64,000 nt of DNA from Ditylenchus dipsaci (GCA_004194705.1 SADC01001227.1:3502247-3566246), one strand, 5' to 3'; positions 1 to 11,714 are shown, counted from the stretch's first letter. Made by a program: numbers and translations. The notes: generated from the sequence alone by a model not told the origin.

Positions 1-995
1 ATAGAAAATGGGCATTGAAGGGTAGGAATACATTAATGGCTACCTTTTGACATTGGTTTTTGTGGGAAAGAGTCAAAGGTACAATGTACTAGTGGAATGG
101 GCACAACTACATGCACAACTCAAAGTGGCACATTTCAATCCTCCCCGTTTCTACCTCTGTCAGTTACCTCGATAGGACAGTATAATGGGTGTATTACTGC
201 CACTATTTCTGTCGGTTTGCCCCAAATCTTATCTCAAAGCTTGTGAGGTCCTCCCTCACAACGCTTTCGATGTAGTAAAAAAGGAGCAAATCATAATAGA
301 AATCAATGACAAAAGGTAGACAATGCTCCTCCTCCTTTAATCGACCAGTCCAAAAAAAAACCCCGACTGCATCGTATTCTACTTAAAAACCTCTAATTAA
401 ATTTCACGGAATACTTATTACGAGTTCAAATTTTTGCTATGATGTAATCTACTTACTGGGTGTATTACTATGATTTGCCAATGTAATTTACCAATGTAAT
501 TTAACTATATCCTCACTTTTATTTTTTAAAGTTAGTAAGCACCAATGTAAGTTAGAAATGTAATTTGGGTAATTTAGACCTATTTAATTATATAGTAGCT
601 CTTTCTGATTATATGCAAGAGGTGGTGTGCTTTAAAAAGCTCTTATTTTCTGAGTTAAATTTTGATTTCTTTTTAGTTAAAGCGGTTTTGAGATACGGTG
701 CATCAAGCAGCGTGGCCGCGAGCGGGGCCCGCCGTAGGCGGCCCAACGCGAGCTGGTCGTATTCTATTTAAAAACCACTAATTAAATTTCACGGAATACT
801 TATTACGAGTTCAAATTTTTGCTATGATGTTGACTGCCAATTTGGCACTACCAAAAGTGCAACCTGCTATTTTTAAACTTCAATTTTCAGTTCCACTTTA
901 CCCAAATTATTGCATTGAGAATTTTGAAAAAATTGGTCTGGTCACTTATGGCTCTATCACAATTGTAAGTGTAAGTGTAAATCTAAGTGGAAGTG
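1..995. other. Left-edge non-coding stretch
   Basis: No gene is recognisable. A block of about 75 bases occurs twice in direct orientation, at about 371-446 and 758-831. The segment between ends in a GC-rich stretch (about 700-750) out of character with its surroundings. The doubled block could be the footprint of an insertion or a local duplication. Short ORFs here have no protein-like features. Confidence 0.5.
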
Positions 996-1745
996 TAACC
1001 CTACGTTCCCAATGATCCGCACCCGCACCGCATCCGCATTTTTGGTGTTCACAAAGCATCCGCAAAGCGGTCCGCATGCGGACCGCTTTGCGGACCGCAT
1101 CCGGATGCGGAAGATGTGTTCACAATAGGCTTAGCGGATTCGGATGTGGCGTGGAGGCCTTTAAATTATTTTGTGGTGTTGACGCCTGTATTATTAACTC
1201 GAGATACTCTTTTTTTACTTTATTTGCCTGATACTTGCTTTCTGAGACTATAGAATAGTTATAACTAAAAATTAAAGAATGTTTTACCATTTTACCTTAT
1301 ATTTACATTTATTTAATCGCTTCAAAAAAATTTCTAATTATTTTGACTACAGATTTGGAAATATTTTGTTTGTGAGCATGTTTTGTTAGAAACCAAGTGG
1401 AAAAATTCGTAAGTAAATCCAACGAAAATTGGATTGGCGGGGACAATTGTCGTCGGAGAAGACAATGGCCCTTTAAAGGGGAAGGGAACTTCATGCACGC
1501 AGCACCTAGGTCGCAGGTTCGACTAACACTAGATGCTCACCTTATTTTTTATCTCTTTTTATTTATAGGTAAAATTGAGCATGTTTTGCGGATCCATTGT
1601 GAACACCAAAAAACGGATGCGGAGCGGATGCGGAAACCGGTGCGGAAGAGGCAACGGAAGCGGCAAATTTTATTGTGAACGCAATTCCGCATCCGCACCG
1701 CATCCGCATGCGGACGAAAAACGGATCATTGTGAACGTAGGGTTA
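996..1745. mobile_element. Foldback element, word GCATCCGCA
   Basis: Left end TAACCCTACGTTC.. and right end ..GAACGTAGGGTTA are inverted copies, followed inward by arrays of GCATCCGCA / TGCGGATGC. The left arm is about 1018-1140 and the right about 1580-1735. The interior holds a sequence that recurs near 51530-51650 and 56180-56285 (a GGCGGGGGAC..CCTTTAA module). The subterminal GTTCACAATG resembles the GTTCACG of the 46224 and 47022 elements. No clean target duplication was found. Confidence 0.65.
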
Positions 1746-1819
1746 CGTCTTCACAATACGAATGTAAATGTAAATGAAAATTATTGACCTATCCTCACTT
1801 TTATTTTTTAAATTTTTTT

Positions 1820-2145
1820 TTTTTTTGGTGTTCTGGGTGGTTTTGTGTGATTCTGGGTGGTTTTGGGTGATTTTGGATGGTTTTCGCTGGTTTGGGGTGA
1901 TTTTAGGTGGTTAGGACAGTTAGGACACAATTTCGAAAATTTTGAAAAAAACGTAAAAACTGCCTTGGTCCCCCCCCTGTTGGTTCGTTGGCCAAATTTC
2001 GTTTCGGCGAATTTCGTATTGGCATATTTCGTTTTGGCGCATTTCGATTTGGCAAATTTCGTTTTGGCAAATTTCGTTTCGGCAAATTTCGTTTTGGCAA
2101 AACATACGTTTGGCAAATTTCGTTTTTGGCAAGTTTCCCCTAGCC
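1820..2145. repeat. Tandem word array (TTTGGGTGATT and TTTCGTTTTGGCAAA)
   Basis: About 1830-1915 repeats a GGTTTTGGGTGATTT-like unit. About 1995-2140 repeats a 15-base unit around ATTTCGTTTTGGCAA. Overlapping ORFs on both strands are by-products of the periodicity. It resembles one arm of the foldback elements elsewhere, but no partner arm lies nearby. Confidence 0.6.
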
Positions 2146-2499
2146 CTTATAAGACCAAAATATTACTACCCGGGTATCACAACACTATCTGAGTTCCCAA
2201 CCTGGGTACGACTACCTGGGTACAACAAAACCATGTTGTTGACCACTTGGAGCGATTTTTTTTACGTTTTTCATGTTCCAAAACCTGTTTTCTGGATTCG
2301 AAAATGCTGAAGATGCTTTGATAATAGTAACATAAAGTTTTGTTTAATATTTTTTGAGTATTCGGCTACAATTGATTTTACCAAAACTTAAAAAATACCC
2401 TTCAGAATGGCATTTAACCACTATCAAACCATCTACAGCATGCCCGAATAAATCCAGAAAACAGGTTTTGGAACCCCGAAAAATATTTTTTTATCTAAG

Positions 2500-3262
2500 T
2501 GGACGACCACTGGTTTGGTTGGTTGAGACTAAAAAATTAAAATAATTGCAAAATCTTTTATCTAAATCTTTTAAAATCTTTTATCTAAATCTAAAATCTT
2601 TTATCTTTTTATCTAAGTGGACGACCACTGGTTTGGTTGGTTGAGACTAAAAAATTTACTCTCACGTGAGAGTGAGAGTAAAAAAAATCATTGGGTACAC
2701 TGAAAGTGAGAGTGAAAGTAAAAGTGAGAAGCAGTTTTTTCCTGTTGGGTGAGAGTGGGGGTGCGCGTCATAGTTAACTAAATAACTAAACCCTTTAGGG
2801 TGCTCTAAAGGTCGCTGAGTGGACGACCACTGGTTTGGTTGGTTGAGACTAAAAAATTAAAATTATTGCAAAATCTTCACTGAATTTTACTCTCACGTGA
2901 GAGTGAGAGTAAAAAAATCATTGGGTACACTGAAAGTGAGAGTGAAAGTAAAAGTGAGAAGCAGTTTTTTCCTGTTGGGTGAGAGTGGGGGTGCGCGTCA
3001 TAGTTAACTAAATAACTAAACCCTTTAGGGTGCTCTAAAGGTCACTGAGTGGACGACCACTGGTTTGGTTGGTTGAGACTAAAAAATTAAAATTATTGCA
3101 AAATCTTCACTGAATTTTACTCTCACGTGAGAGTGAGAGTAAAAAAAATTATTGGGTACACTGAAAGTGAGAGTGAAAGTAAAAGTGAGAAGCAGTTTTT
3201 TCCTGTTGGGTGAGAGTGGGGGTGCGCGTCATAGTTAACTAAATAACTAAACCCTTTAGGGT
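2500..3262. repeat. Three-copy tandem repeat, about 200-233-bp unit
   Basis: The unit starts GTGGACGACCACTGG, passes through a CTCTCACGTGAGAGTGAGAG palindrome and ends in CTAAACCCTTTAGGG. Copies begin near 2598, 2818 and 3051, and the last two are nearly identical. The GTGGACGACCAC core is part of an interspersed family also seen near 10790-11095, 18340-18680, 30840-31075 and 33215-33395. Confidence 0.75.
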
Positions 3263-3354
3263 GTGTAGCTACCCTTATTACGCAAATTCTGGGTGATTTA
3301 GACGGTTTGATAAATAGAAAGGTAAATAAATAAAGTAACTTAATGTGAATTATC

Positions 3355-3470
3355 TAGGGGCGTGAATTGTCCTGGGGCGTGAATTGTCCGGGGCGTGAAT
3401 TGTCCCTGGCGTGAATTGTTCCGGGCGTTAATTGTCCCCGGGCGTGAATCGTCCCGGGCGTGAATTGTCG
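3355..3470. repeat. Tandem word GGGCGTGAATTGTCC
   Basis: About seven copies of a 14-17-base word (GGCGTGAATTGTCC). It is related in form to the GGACAATTCGCCTCC arrays at 10266-10430 and 12661-12752. It reads as a single foldback arm without a visible partner. Confidence 0.6.
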
Positions 3471-3496
3471 CGTACCCGTTCACAATACCAAAAACA

Positions 3497-4540
3497 CTAG
3501 GGTCTGCAGGCGCCTATCGGCGCCTATGTTGTTCGGGAACATTAGTTGTTCATGTACATTAGTAGTTCGGGTAGATTTATCTTTCGAGTGCGTTAATGGT
3601 TAGGGTAGATCATCCACCCTACCTGTTGACTAAGCTACTCTACCTCGTCTACCCTCGCCCATCCTTGCCTACCCTTGCCCATTCTCGCCTATCCTCGTCT
3701 ACCATCGCCCATCCTCGCCTACCCTTGCCCATCCTCGCCTATCCTCGCCTACCCTCGCCCATCCTCGCCTACCCTCGCCCATCCTCGCCCATTCTCACCT
3801 GCTCTTGCCCATTCTCGCCTATCCTCGTCTACCCTTGCCCATCCTCGCCTATCCTCGCCTACCCTCGCCTACCCTTTCCCATCCTCGCCTACCCTTGCCC
3901 ATTCTCGCCTATCCTCGTCTACCCTTGCCCATCCTCGCCTATCCTCGTCTACCATCGCCCATCCTCGCCTACCCTTGAAATCCACCATCTCCGATTTGGA
4001 GGGCAAGGAAAAATTTTTTAGAAGCAACTTCGATTATACGTGTTTGTGCTTAACAGGATTCCAAGATGTTTTACTTGAAGGTTCCGCAGAGATATCTGAC
4101 ATTGATTGGCAAAAACTGGCCAAAAAGTGGGTTAAACCCGAAAATCCACCTTAAATCCAGGCCAAAATCGACCATCACCAATTTGGAGGGCAAGGAAAAA
4201 TTTTTTTAGAAGCAACTTCAATTATACGTGTTTGTGCTTAAAAGAAAGCCAAGATGTTAAACTTCAGGGTTCCGGTGAAATAACTAACATGAGTTAACTA
4301 AACATAGCAGAAAAGTGGGCTTGAACACAAAATGCCACCTCGAATTTAGGCTAAAATCCACCATCTCTAGTTTGGAGGCAAGGAAAATTTTTTTAGAAGC
4401 AACTTCAATTATACGTGTTTGTGCTTAAAAGAAAGCTAAGATGTTGAACTTGAGGGTTCCGAAAAAATATCAAACATTAAATTGCAAAAAGTAGCCAAAA
4501 ATCAGTCTTGAACACCATAAATTCATAAAAAGTGTGACGG
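3497..4540 (+). mobile_element. Interspersed element with CCCTCGCC array, copy 1
   Basis: It begins AGGGTCTGCAGGCGCCTATC and carries an array of TACCCTCGCCCATCC-type words (about 3600-3975). It then has three diverged copies of a block with GGAGGGCAAGGAAAAATTT, and ends near GTGTGACGGACGG. An inverted second copy with the same order lies at about 9098-9742, which defines the element. The long ORFs over the array are period artefacts. The superfamily is unknown. Confidence 0.6.
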
Positions 4541-4724
4541 ACGGACCACCCCCCCCCCCCCGACCCAAATACTATATAGAGATTTACACTTACATTTACA
4601 TTTACACTTAGAATTGTGATAAGGCCATTAACCATAAATTTAGAGGTACTTTTTCGGAGATGATACAACTCCTTCTTTATGAGTTAGAAAGTTACGGTTC
4701 ATGATGTAGACATTTCAGTTTACC

Positions 4725-6225
4725 ATGGAGATGTCTAGATGTTCGTATGTTTTGCCGATCAAAAGGAGGAATTGCAGGATGCTTACCAAGCCGGGCAAGA
4801 AATTTTGTGGTGAGCATGCAATTTTCGATTCCGATAATTCAGAGGTCTTTTCTTGGCTAAATTATGTGTTACTGGTCTTTAAAATACATTTTTCTTCACA
4901 ATTCAGGGCCGTATTCCTTGTCCGAATGATCCTAAACATACCGTTAATAAAGCCGGTTTGGAAGAACACTTAGCTAGCAAATGCAATTCTCGGCTGCCTC
5001 TTGATAAGTTCATTCATGAGAATCTGAATGTTGCTGAGCCTAATCTTCCAAAAAAATTCCTCATCCCATCAACTGATGCTCTTACAAGAGTCGCTCAAAT
5101 CATCGAGAAGGCCTATCTGGTAGTTGAGAATGAAGTTGAAGAACGACAGCTACATACGAAAGCTGTGGAGCACCATCTCCAAGAAAATGAGACAGTGCTA
5201 GGAGAGCTGAAGAAGAAACATCTTATTCAGCAGTCTTCGATCATCGGTCAGTTTTCCGAAATCTCGTATCTAAAATACTCATTCAATTGCAGGATACCTT
5301 TTGGAAAATAATTTTCTGCGGAACTCTGGTGACAGTTGTCTAGTAGAGCTTGGAAGTGGAAAAGCACAGTTGGCCTACTGGATGTCTAAAATCGCTCCAT
5401 ATTGCAAATTTGTTTTAATTGATAAGGTTGGCTCAAGAAACAAGTACGACAGAAAAGCTCTAAAGGTCACTGATGGCTACATTACTTTGTCAAACTTCAA
5501 ATATGAAATTTTTAGGAAGACGGAAATCTCAATTTTGAGAGAATTAGATGTAGTATTGAACACCTTGTTTTGAACGAAGTTAACGTGGTTAAAGTAATTT
5601 TTACCTTGGTTCCGTTTTTATGGATGTCAACCGATTTTTTAGAGTTCCGAGTCAGTCACTGCCGTCTGCAAGCATTTCTGTGGAAGTGCTACCGACTATG
5701 GTATTAGATGTCTGTTGAATTCTCTAAAGAAAGGGTTAAACGTAGAAGGGTTCTGTCTTGCACCATGTTGTCACCACAGAGCGGAATATGCTGAGGTTTC
5801 TTCAATATTTTTCGCCACACCTTAATTGCCCTTTTATCTTTTTAGTACGTTGGCGCTGATTACTTAAAATACCTTCAAATCTCTACTCCCGGTGATTTCG
5901 CAGCACTCAGACACATATCCACTTGGGCTACTTGCAAATTTTCACGTAGTTCAGCTGAGAAGTGTGTCGATCAACTGGAATGCGGTGAAGTCTCGGATTC
6001 GTGGTACATGTTGTATCATTTGCTCACAATAAAAAATGGAAATTTAGGTCAAGCAAGTACAAGGAAGAGCTTGGACGTAAAGCAAAAGTCTTGTTTGAAT
6101 ATGGAAGAGCTGAGTTTTTGAAAAAGTGTGGGTTCGAAGTCAGAATGTTTCGATATGTGCCTGTTCAGATATCACCTGAAAATTTGTTGCTTGTTGCTAA
6201 GCTGATAAAGCCTTCTGTAAAGTAA
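4725..6225 (+). CDS. TRMT13: tRNA:m4X modification enzyme TRM13 (TRMT13/CCDC76)
   Basis: This is a methyltransferase that, in its family, 2'-O-methylates position 4 of the acceptor stem of certain tRNAs. Seven exons join in frame: 4725-4844, 4907-5246, 5293-5465, 5516-5593, 5643-5795, 5846-6000, 6048-6225, giving 398 residues. The N-terminus has a TRM13-type Cys/His zinc site (RCSYVLPIKRRNCRM..FCGEH). A CHHC U11-48K-type finger follows (IPCPNDPKHTV..EEHLASKC). The SAM-binding motif is LVELGSGKAQLAYW with VLIDK, then VCKHFCGSATD and CLAPCCHHR, all TRM13 hallmarks. Introns are 47-62 bases. No frameshift is needed. The stop is 108 bases upstream of the WDR74 start on the same strand, which suggests co-transcription. 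No AATAAA is evident after the stop. Confidence 0.93.
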
Positions 6226-6333
6226 AGCTATTCCTACATGAAATTGACTGCCGTAGTGTGTCTTGTTTAATTGATGATTTCATCATGTTTTTTTTCGTTT
6301 TTACGCTGTTGCTATCATAGGAAATATCTGCAG
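6226..6333 (+). promoter_or_regulatory. TRMT13-WDR74 intercistronic gap with acceptor-like site
   Basis: Only 108 bases separate the TRMT13 stop from the WDR74 ATG. A T-rich tract and two possible acceptors (..CTATCATAG and ..ATCTGCAG directly before ATG) lie in it. This layout fits an SL-trans-spliced operon gap but could also hold a short intron or compact promoter. The operon reading is an inference. Confidence 0.4.
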
Positions 6334-8408
6334 ATGCCTCAGAAACGACGTAGCAAGGTGAGTATCGATCAGCTTTTGGCAGATGACATCAATGGAAAGT
6401 CAAAAAACAAATTGTTAAATGTTGAGCAGCTTCTAAGATCGGTATTGCTATTTTGTTCAAAAACTTGAAATTTCACATGAAAAAATTTAGGATGCGCGTG
6501 GTCTCTCAAAACAAGAAATTAACTTCACGAAGTGCGAGGAGCCGTTAAATGCGAGAGCGTTGGTAGATTCGGAAAAGTACTTTTGGCATTTAATAGTTCT
6601 AAATCGAAAAAACTTAATGCTTTAGAGTGGTGGTATTAGAGCCAGAAGTCAGCACTGGAATCGACTGCTTTGTGGGTGCATCCTCAGGAATGCTGAAAAG
6701 TTCGTTGTTGGATTTTTTTTGTGAACCAGTGATAGTTTTTCAATTCTTTTAGCTATCAACTTAACTTCTTCTAAAACGACAAATGTTTTGCCGGATGTTG
6801 GACAGCTCTCTCCCAAAGAAGACGGGATCTCTATGATGTGTTTTTCTGATCAAAATCAGGTACGTACAGGGTGGTCCAAGAAATTCGCTGGATTTGAAAT
6901 GGTCATAACTTTTTTTCTAGGGCGTTTTTCGAATTTCTGTAAACGCCAAAATGTTTATCTTGACGGGGATTTTTGTTTTTCGGAAAAAAATTTTTCGAAA
7001 ATTTTGACTTTTTTGCCTTGGTCCCCCCCCCCCCTATGGTCCAAAATAATCAATCTTGTCATCTTTTTGGACCATAGGGGGACCAAGGCAAAAAAGTCAA
7101 AATTTTCGAAAAACAAAAATCTACGTCAAGATAAACATTTTGGCGTTTACAGAAATTCGAAAAACGCCCTAGAAAAAAAGTTATGACCATTTCAAATCCA
7201 GGGAATTTCTTGGACCACCCTGTATTTTTTTTCGAAACTGTAATGTGAAGGTTATTTCAGGCGGAAGTTCTCGTGTGTCAAATCAACCGTGAATTAAAGC
7301 TATTCAATGCCCTCACTGGAACTTATTCCAAGCTTTTCGATGTTGTAGGAGGCTCTGGCATTGTGAAGGGTGTCCAAGTCACCCAAAAGTAAGCTGCTTT
7401 CTTTATAGTCTTGAGCCAATAGTATTCTTTAAGCACAAACATCGTGACTGCTGTTGAATCTGGCGAGCTGAGAGTGTGGAATTCCGCTGGCGAGATTATT
7501 TCTTCTGATTCTATGAGTGCTGGGGTCAATCTACTGACAATGAGAATAGCTCCAACCAAAGACATTGTTGCAACTGGCGGTCGTGAAAACCCTCTAAAGC
7601 TGTGGGATCTCAACAGTGAGAAGCTCACTTTCACTGCCAGAAACGTATAGCTTAGATTTTTGTGAATATGTGTAACTTCAGCAGTTTTTTAGGTGAGACA
7701 AGACAATTTGGAGTTGAGAGTTCCGATATGGGTAACCAATACGCGATTTTTGAACGACGGAAGGCACATAGTCACAACAACCGGCAAACACCAGGTTGGT
7801 CATGTTTTTAAATACGCATTCATTAAATGGTCGATTGGCATTCTATCTTTAGATCAGATTGTACGATCCTAGGGCCCAGCGAAAGCCAGTGAAGGAATTT
7901 GAGTGGTTGGATGAACCTATTCAAGCACTATCAACATGTTGTCGTGAGGATTTTGTTTTAGTTGGAAATAATCGAGGTGAGTCTATCAAATTTATTATCA
8001 CTATAAGACAATAACGAATATTAAGGTGAATTGGGACTTTTCGATTTGCGAACCAAAAGTGAGTAGTCAATCTTAAATTTTACTGTGTAACGAGGAATTT
8101 CAGTTAGTTTGGCTTCTAAGTATAAGGGTTTCGCTGGCGCCATTCGCTCAATTGACGCACATCCTACTGAGCCCATATTTGCATCTTGCGGTATTGATCG
8201 TTTTGTCGTTCTTCATGATCTAAACACAAGAAGAGTTTTGAAAAAGGTCTAAGCTTGGTTTTTTTGCAAATTTGCAAATTTTTGCAATTTGAAACTTGTT
8301 CAGATTTACTGCAAGGTCCAATTAAACTCGATCCTTTTGAGCCGGAACATGTCCTTGATCAACAGTCAGATTAAAAAAGAAGAGGAGGATGACGAAGAAG
8401 ATAATTAA
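6334..8408 (+). CDS. WDR74: WD repeat protein WDR74 (yeast Nsa1 homologue)
   Basis: This is a nucleolar seven-bladed WD-repeat factor for 60S pre-ribosome maturation. Eleven exons join in frame: 6334-6441, 6491-6576, 6626-6699, 6753-6859, 7261-7388, 7434-7644, 7693-7794, 7853-7976, 8026-8058, 8104-8246, 8304-8408, giving 406 residues. Diagnostic family strings are VATGGRENPLKLWDL, ARNVRQDNLELRVPIW, HQIRLYDPRAQRKPV and IFASCGIDRFVVLHDL. The tail is acidic (KKEEEDDEEDN). The first 60 or so residues precede the propeller and are longer than in the human protein. Intron 4 is swollen by a 356-bp TA-flanked element (6867-7222). No frame repair is needed. Confidence 0.93.
6867..7222. mobile_element. 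TA-flanked palindromic MITE (CAGGGTG ends) in WDR74 intron 4
   Basis: The termini CAGGGTGGTCCAAGAAATTC and its inverse are flanked by TA on both sides (6865-6866 and 7223-7224). The halves are near-perfect inverted copies meeting in a C-rich/G-rich loop around 7020-7085. TA duplication plus CAGGG ends fit a Tc1/mariner-type MITE. Removing it with one TA leaves an intron of about 43 bases, normal for this genome. Confidence 0.85.
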
Positions 8409-8476
8409 GTGGCAAGGAAAACCTATCCAACGTTAAAGATTATTTTTGTGTTCTTTGCTACTGTTATCTGTTATGA

Positions 8477-8482
8477 AATAAA
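8477..8482 (+). terminator. AATAAA poly(A) signal of WDR74
   Basis: A canonical AATAAA about 70 bases after the WDR74 stop; the only convincing cleavage signal for the TRMT13-WDR74 pair. Confidence 0.6.
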
Positions 8483-8789
8483 GCTGTCTCAGAATCGAGA
8501 GATGTATTTGTTTAGGTAAATTTTGGACGTATTCAAAATACTAGTCACTTTAGAGGAGGCAACGTCACAGGCCCTTGTTCATTTGGTGGGAGAGGGCATT
8601 TTATAATATTTTGTAAATAATGTTTAAATGACTCCTAACATGGAAAAGTACGAACTTAGGGTGGCGTTCAGACAGACTTTATACACCATTCGAAAGCTTA
8701 TGGCCTGCCTATCATTTCCACCCACGCTTGCCAATTTTCCCGAGATCAATCTACATTGAGAAAATCGACTTTAAAAGTGAGAGTATTTT

Positions 8790-10196
8790 GGGTGCAGGTC
8801 AATTCATCGATGCAACAGTCATCGACAATAAAAATTTATCGATGCAAAACTCATCGCTGCAAAACTCATCGCCAACAAAACTCATCGCCAAAAGAAACTC
8901 ATCGCTTGCAAAACTCATCGCCGGCAAAACTCATCCATGGCAAAACTCATCGCCAGCTCAACTCATCGATGCCTTTAATTCGTCGATTATTTATTCACCG
9001 ATACTAATATTTTGTCGATTGTCTATTCATCGACATTTCTATTTCGTCGATTATCTGTTCATCGACACTTTTGTCTTATCGTTCTTTGCTTTTTTCCGTC
9101 CGTCACACTTTTTATAAAATTATTATTTTACAACCTAATTTTTAACCACTTTTTGCAATGTTTTGTCTGATATCTTTCCGAAACCCTCAAGTTCAACATC
9201 TTAGCTATCTTTTAAGCACAAATGCGTAAAATCAAACTTGTTTCTAAAAAAAATTTCCTTGCCCTCCGAATCGGTGATGGTTGATTTTAGCCTGTATTTA
9301 AGGTGGATTTTTGTGTTCAAGCCCACTTTTCTACCAGGTAGGGTAGCTAAATGGCCAGTTAAGGTGGGTAGGTAGCCAGATAGGATAGTCAAGTGTCCAG
9401 GTAGAATCATTACAGTCAATTTTTGATATAACTAACGTATACCCTGGGACCAGGTCTGGTGTACGTTATATATGCGAAATAGGCGAGCGTAGGCGAGGAT
9501 AAGCGAGGATAGGCAAGGGTAGGCAAATATAGGCGAGGATAGGCCAAGGTAGGCGAGGATAGGTGATAGTAGGCAAGAATAAGCGAGCATAGGCCAGAAT
9601 AGGTGAGGATATGCGAGGGTAGGCGAGGTAGAGTAGGTGGGTTAGTAGGTAGGGTGAATGTTCTACCCGAACAACGGAGATAGTATCCGAAACACTAATG
9701 TTCCCAAACGACATAGGCCTCGATAGGCGCCTGCAGACCCTAGTATCTCATACTTCTCTAAAAACCATAAACAAATAAAACGCACACTCCATTTTATTCA
9801 CTTGACTCGATAATAGACAAGATAACATTGCATAATAAATTATTCAACTTCTACCCAGTTGAAGAAAAGAAAAATTGATCTAGAAGGACAGCATAGTATG
9901 AATCAAGGAATAAAACTATCGACGAAACACAAGTGTCGATGAATAGGCAATCGGCGAAATATAAGTGTCGATAAACGAACAATCGACAAAATACAAGTGT
10001 CTATGAGTTTTGCAAGCGATAAGTTGCTTTTGGCGATGAGTTTTGCCATCGATGAGTTTTGCCGGCGATGAGTTTTGGAAGCGATAAGTTTCTTTTGGCG
10101 ATGAGTTTTGTTGGCGATGAGTTTTGCAGCGATGAGTTTTGCATCGATAAATTTTTATTGTCGATGACTGTTGCATCGATGAATTGACCTGCACCC
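8790..10196. mobile_element. Foldback element, word GATGAGTTTTGC, 8-bp duplication AGTATTTT
   Basis: It starts GGGTGCAGGTCAATTCATCG and ends with the inverse (..GACCTGCACCC). The exact 8-bp repeat AGTATTTT flanks it (8782-8789 and 10197-10204). The arms (about 8800-9060 and 9905-10190) are arrays of AAAACTCATCGCC-type words in opposite orientation. The interior holds an inverted copy of another element (about 9098-9742). No transposase is visible. Confidence 0.85.
9098..9742 (-). mobile_element. Interspersed element with CCCTCGCC array, copy 2
   Basis: Reverse-strand counterpart of 3497-4540: CCGTCCGTCACAC end, one TTTCCTTGCCCTCC block, an array of GGCGAGGATAGG words (about 9480-9640) and an end at GGCGCCTGCAGACCCT. 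It is nested in the 8790-10196 foldback element and has fewer internal blocks than copy 1. Confidence 0.6.
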
Positions 10197-10265
10197 AGTA
10201 TTTTGAAAAAAGAATTAAAAAAAAGAAAAAAAAAAAGTTTGAGTAAAAAAACCATGTTTTTACGG

Positions 10266-10430
10266 TACACGGACAATTTGCCTCCAGGACAATTCGCCTC
10301 CAGGCCGATTCGCCTCCGGGCCGATTCGCATTCGGGACAATTCGCCTTCGGGACAATTCGCCTCCAGGACAATTCGCCTCCGGGCCGATTCGCCTCCGGA
10401 CAATTCGCCTCCCGGGACAATTCGCCTCCA
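10266..10430. repeat. Word array GGACAATTCGCCTCC
   Basis: About ten copies of a 15-17-base word. The inverse array GGAGGCGAATTGTCC lies at 12661-12752, so the two may be arms of one element of about 2.5 kb (10266-12752) with later insertions between. No flanking duplication could be read. Confidence 0.6.
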
Positions 10431-10779
10431 ATTACATTTTTTATTTCCTGTTCACTCAGTGAACAATAAGCTTATTCTTAGTTTGTAATTTTGCAGTTAA
10501 GGTAATGTTATAGTTGTATTCCAATTATTTTTAAACTTTTTTGTCAATCCATCACCGGATCGCCCTAATTTTCTCATGTTGCTGTCCACATGATTCATTT
10601 AGATGGTCCACTTGGATCATGATTCATGAAGGTCTCCAGCTAGTCAAAAAAAATTCAGCCTCTAAAACCACTCAAATTTTAGATGTGATCATTAGAACTG
10701 CTAGATACATAAAATATCTCTGATTTAGGTGGTTTAGATAAACTGACAAGCATTTGTCCAGCTCTCCAGTACAACAAAA

Positions 10780-11100
10780 CTAAGTAATCGTCCACTTGGG
10801 GCAAAATTTTTTTACTTTTTTATGTTAACCCTGTTATGTTACCCTGAAACCTGTTTTCTCGACCAATTCAGGCATGTTGAAGATGGCTCGATAATAGTAA
10901 AATAAGGTTTGTATGGCATTTTAGAGTATTGGGAAAGAATTGATTTTACCAAAACTCGAAAATAGCTTACAAAACGGCATTTCACCACTATCAAACCATC
11001 AGCATCCCCGAATTAGTCCAGAAAATAGGTTTTGGACCCCAAAAAAGTAAAAAAAAAATTTTGCTCCAAGTGGACGACCACTTGGTTTGGTTGGTTCAGA
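10780..11100. repeat. Palindromic interspersed repeat (GTGGACGACCACTTGG family)
   Basis: The halves mirror each other around TTGATTTTACC. The signature strings are ACCACTATCAAACCAT, CCTGTTTTCTGGA-like and CCAAGTGGACGACCACTTGG. Related copies lie near 2340-2640, 18340-18680, 30840-31075 and 33215-33395. It is a MITE-like family without a clear target duplication. Confidence 0.65.
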
Positions 11101-11527
11101 CTACAAGTTTTTTCGAAATACAGGAATCTGAAAAGTGTGGACCATTTCGTGTGTGGACCATTTCGTGTGTAGACCAATTCGTGTGTGGACCAATTTGGTA
11201 TGGATCAGTTTGGCGTGGACAAATTCGCTATACGTCCGTAAATGAATATACACCTGGACGATGGATACCTACCTCTACTCGTGGGGACCGGTTGAGTGAA
11301 TTCAAAATTTGGTACAGTCGACGCTCTCCATTGCGTCCGGGCTGGGGCCGGCCCGACCCGGACGCAATGGAGGGCCGGATGCAATGAAGAGCGGACGCAA
11401 TGGAGAGAGTCATAGTATTGAACTATTCACAGCCGGACGCTATGGAGAGCAGACCTCCTCTCCCACCCTCTAATCATCTCTCACCCCCTCATTTTTCGAC
11501 TAGGATTAGAGTAACAGTTTAGAGTTA

Positions 11528-11714
11528 CAGTCAAACCTCGATATAATGACACCCCTTGGTACCGGCCTTCAGGTGTCACTATACTGGAGTGTCACTATAT
11601 TGGAGTGTCAATTTAGTCATTTTATTTGAGCCAAAATTAGACTGACTGATCTTAGGGTGTCACTATATTGTAGGTGTCACTGTATTGGAGTGTCACAATA
11701 TCGAGGTTTGACTA
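11528..11714. mobile_element. TA-flanked CAGTCAAACCTCGATAT MITE
   Basis: Inverted termini CAGTCAAACCTCGATA with internal repeats of GTGTCACTATATTGGA. The right terminus has mutated CTG to CTA. TA lies at both borders. Pogo/Tigger-like; nested in the 11315 element. Confidence 0.7.

Noticed and set aside
371..832. LTR retrotransposon from the 75-bp direct repeats
   Set aside because: Repeats are too short, there is no primer-binding site or polymerase reading frame, and the interior is only about 310 bases.
1808..2192. ORFs on both strands with NLPKRNLPKRN-type repeats
   Set aside because: They arise from the TTTCGTTTTGGCAA array.
3596..4154. Two overlapping ORFs of 141 and 159 codons
   Set aside because: They lie on a tandem CCCTCGCC-type array; multi-frame openness and repetitive Pro/Ser/Leu composition come from the word period, not from coding.
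3497..9742. CCCTCGCC arrays at 3600-3975 and 9480-9640 as two arms of one giant foldback element containing TRMT13 and WDR74
   Set aside because: Each array belongs to a complete element copy with its own two ends in opposite orientation, and the second copy is nested inside the 8790-10196 element.
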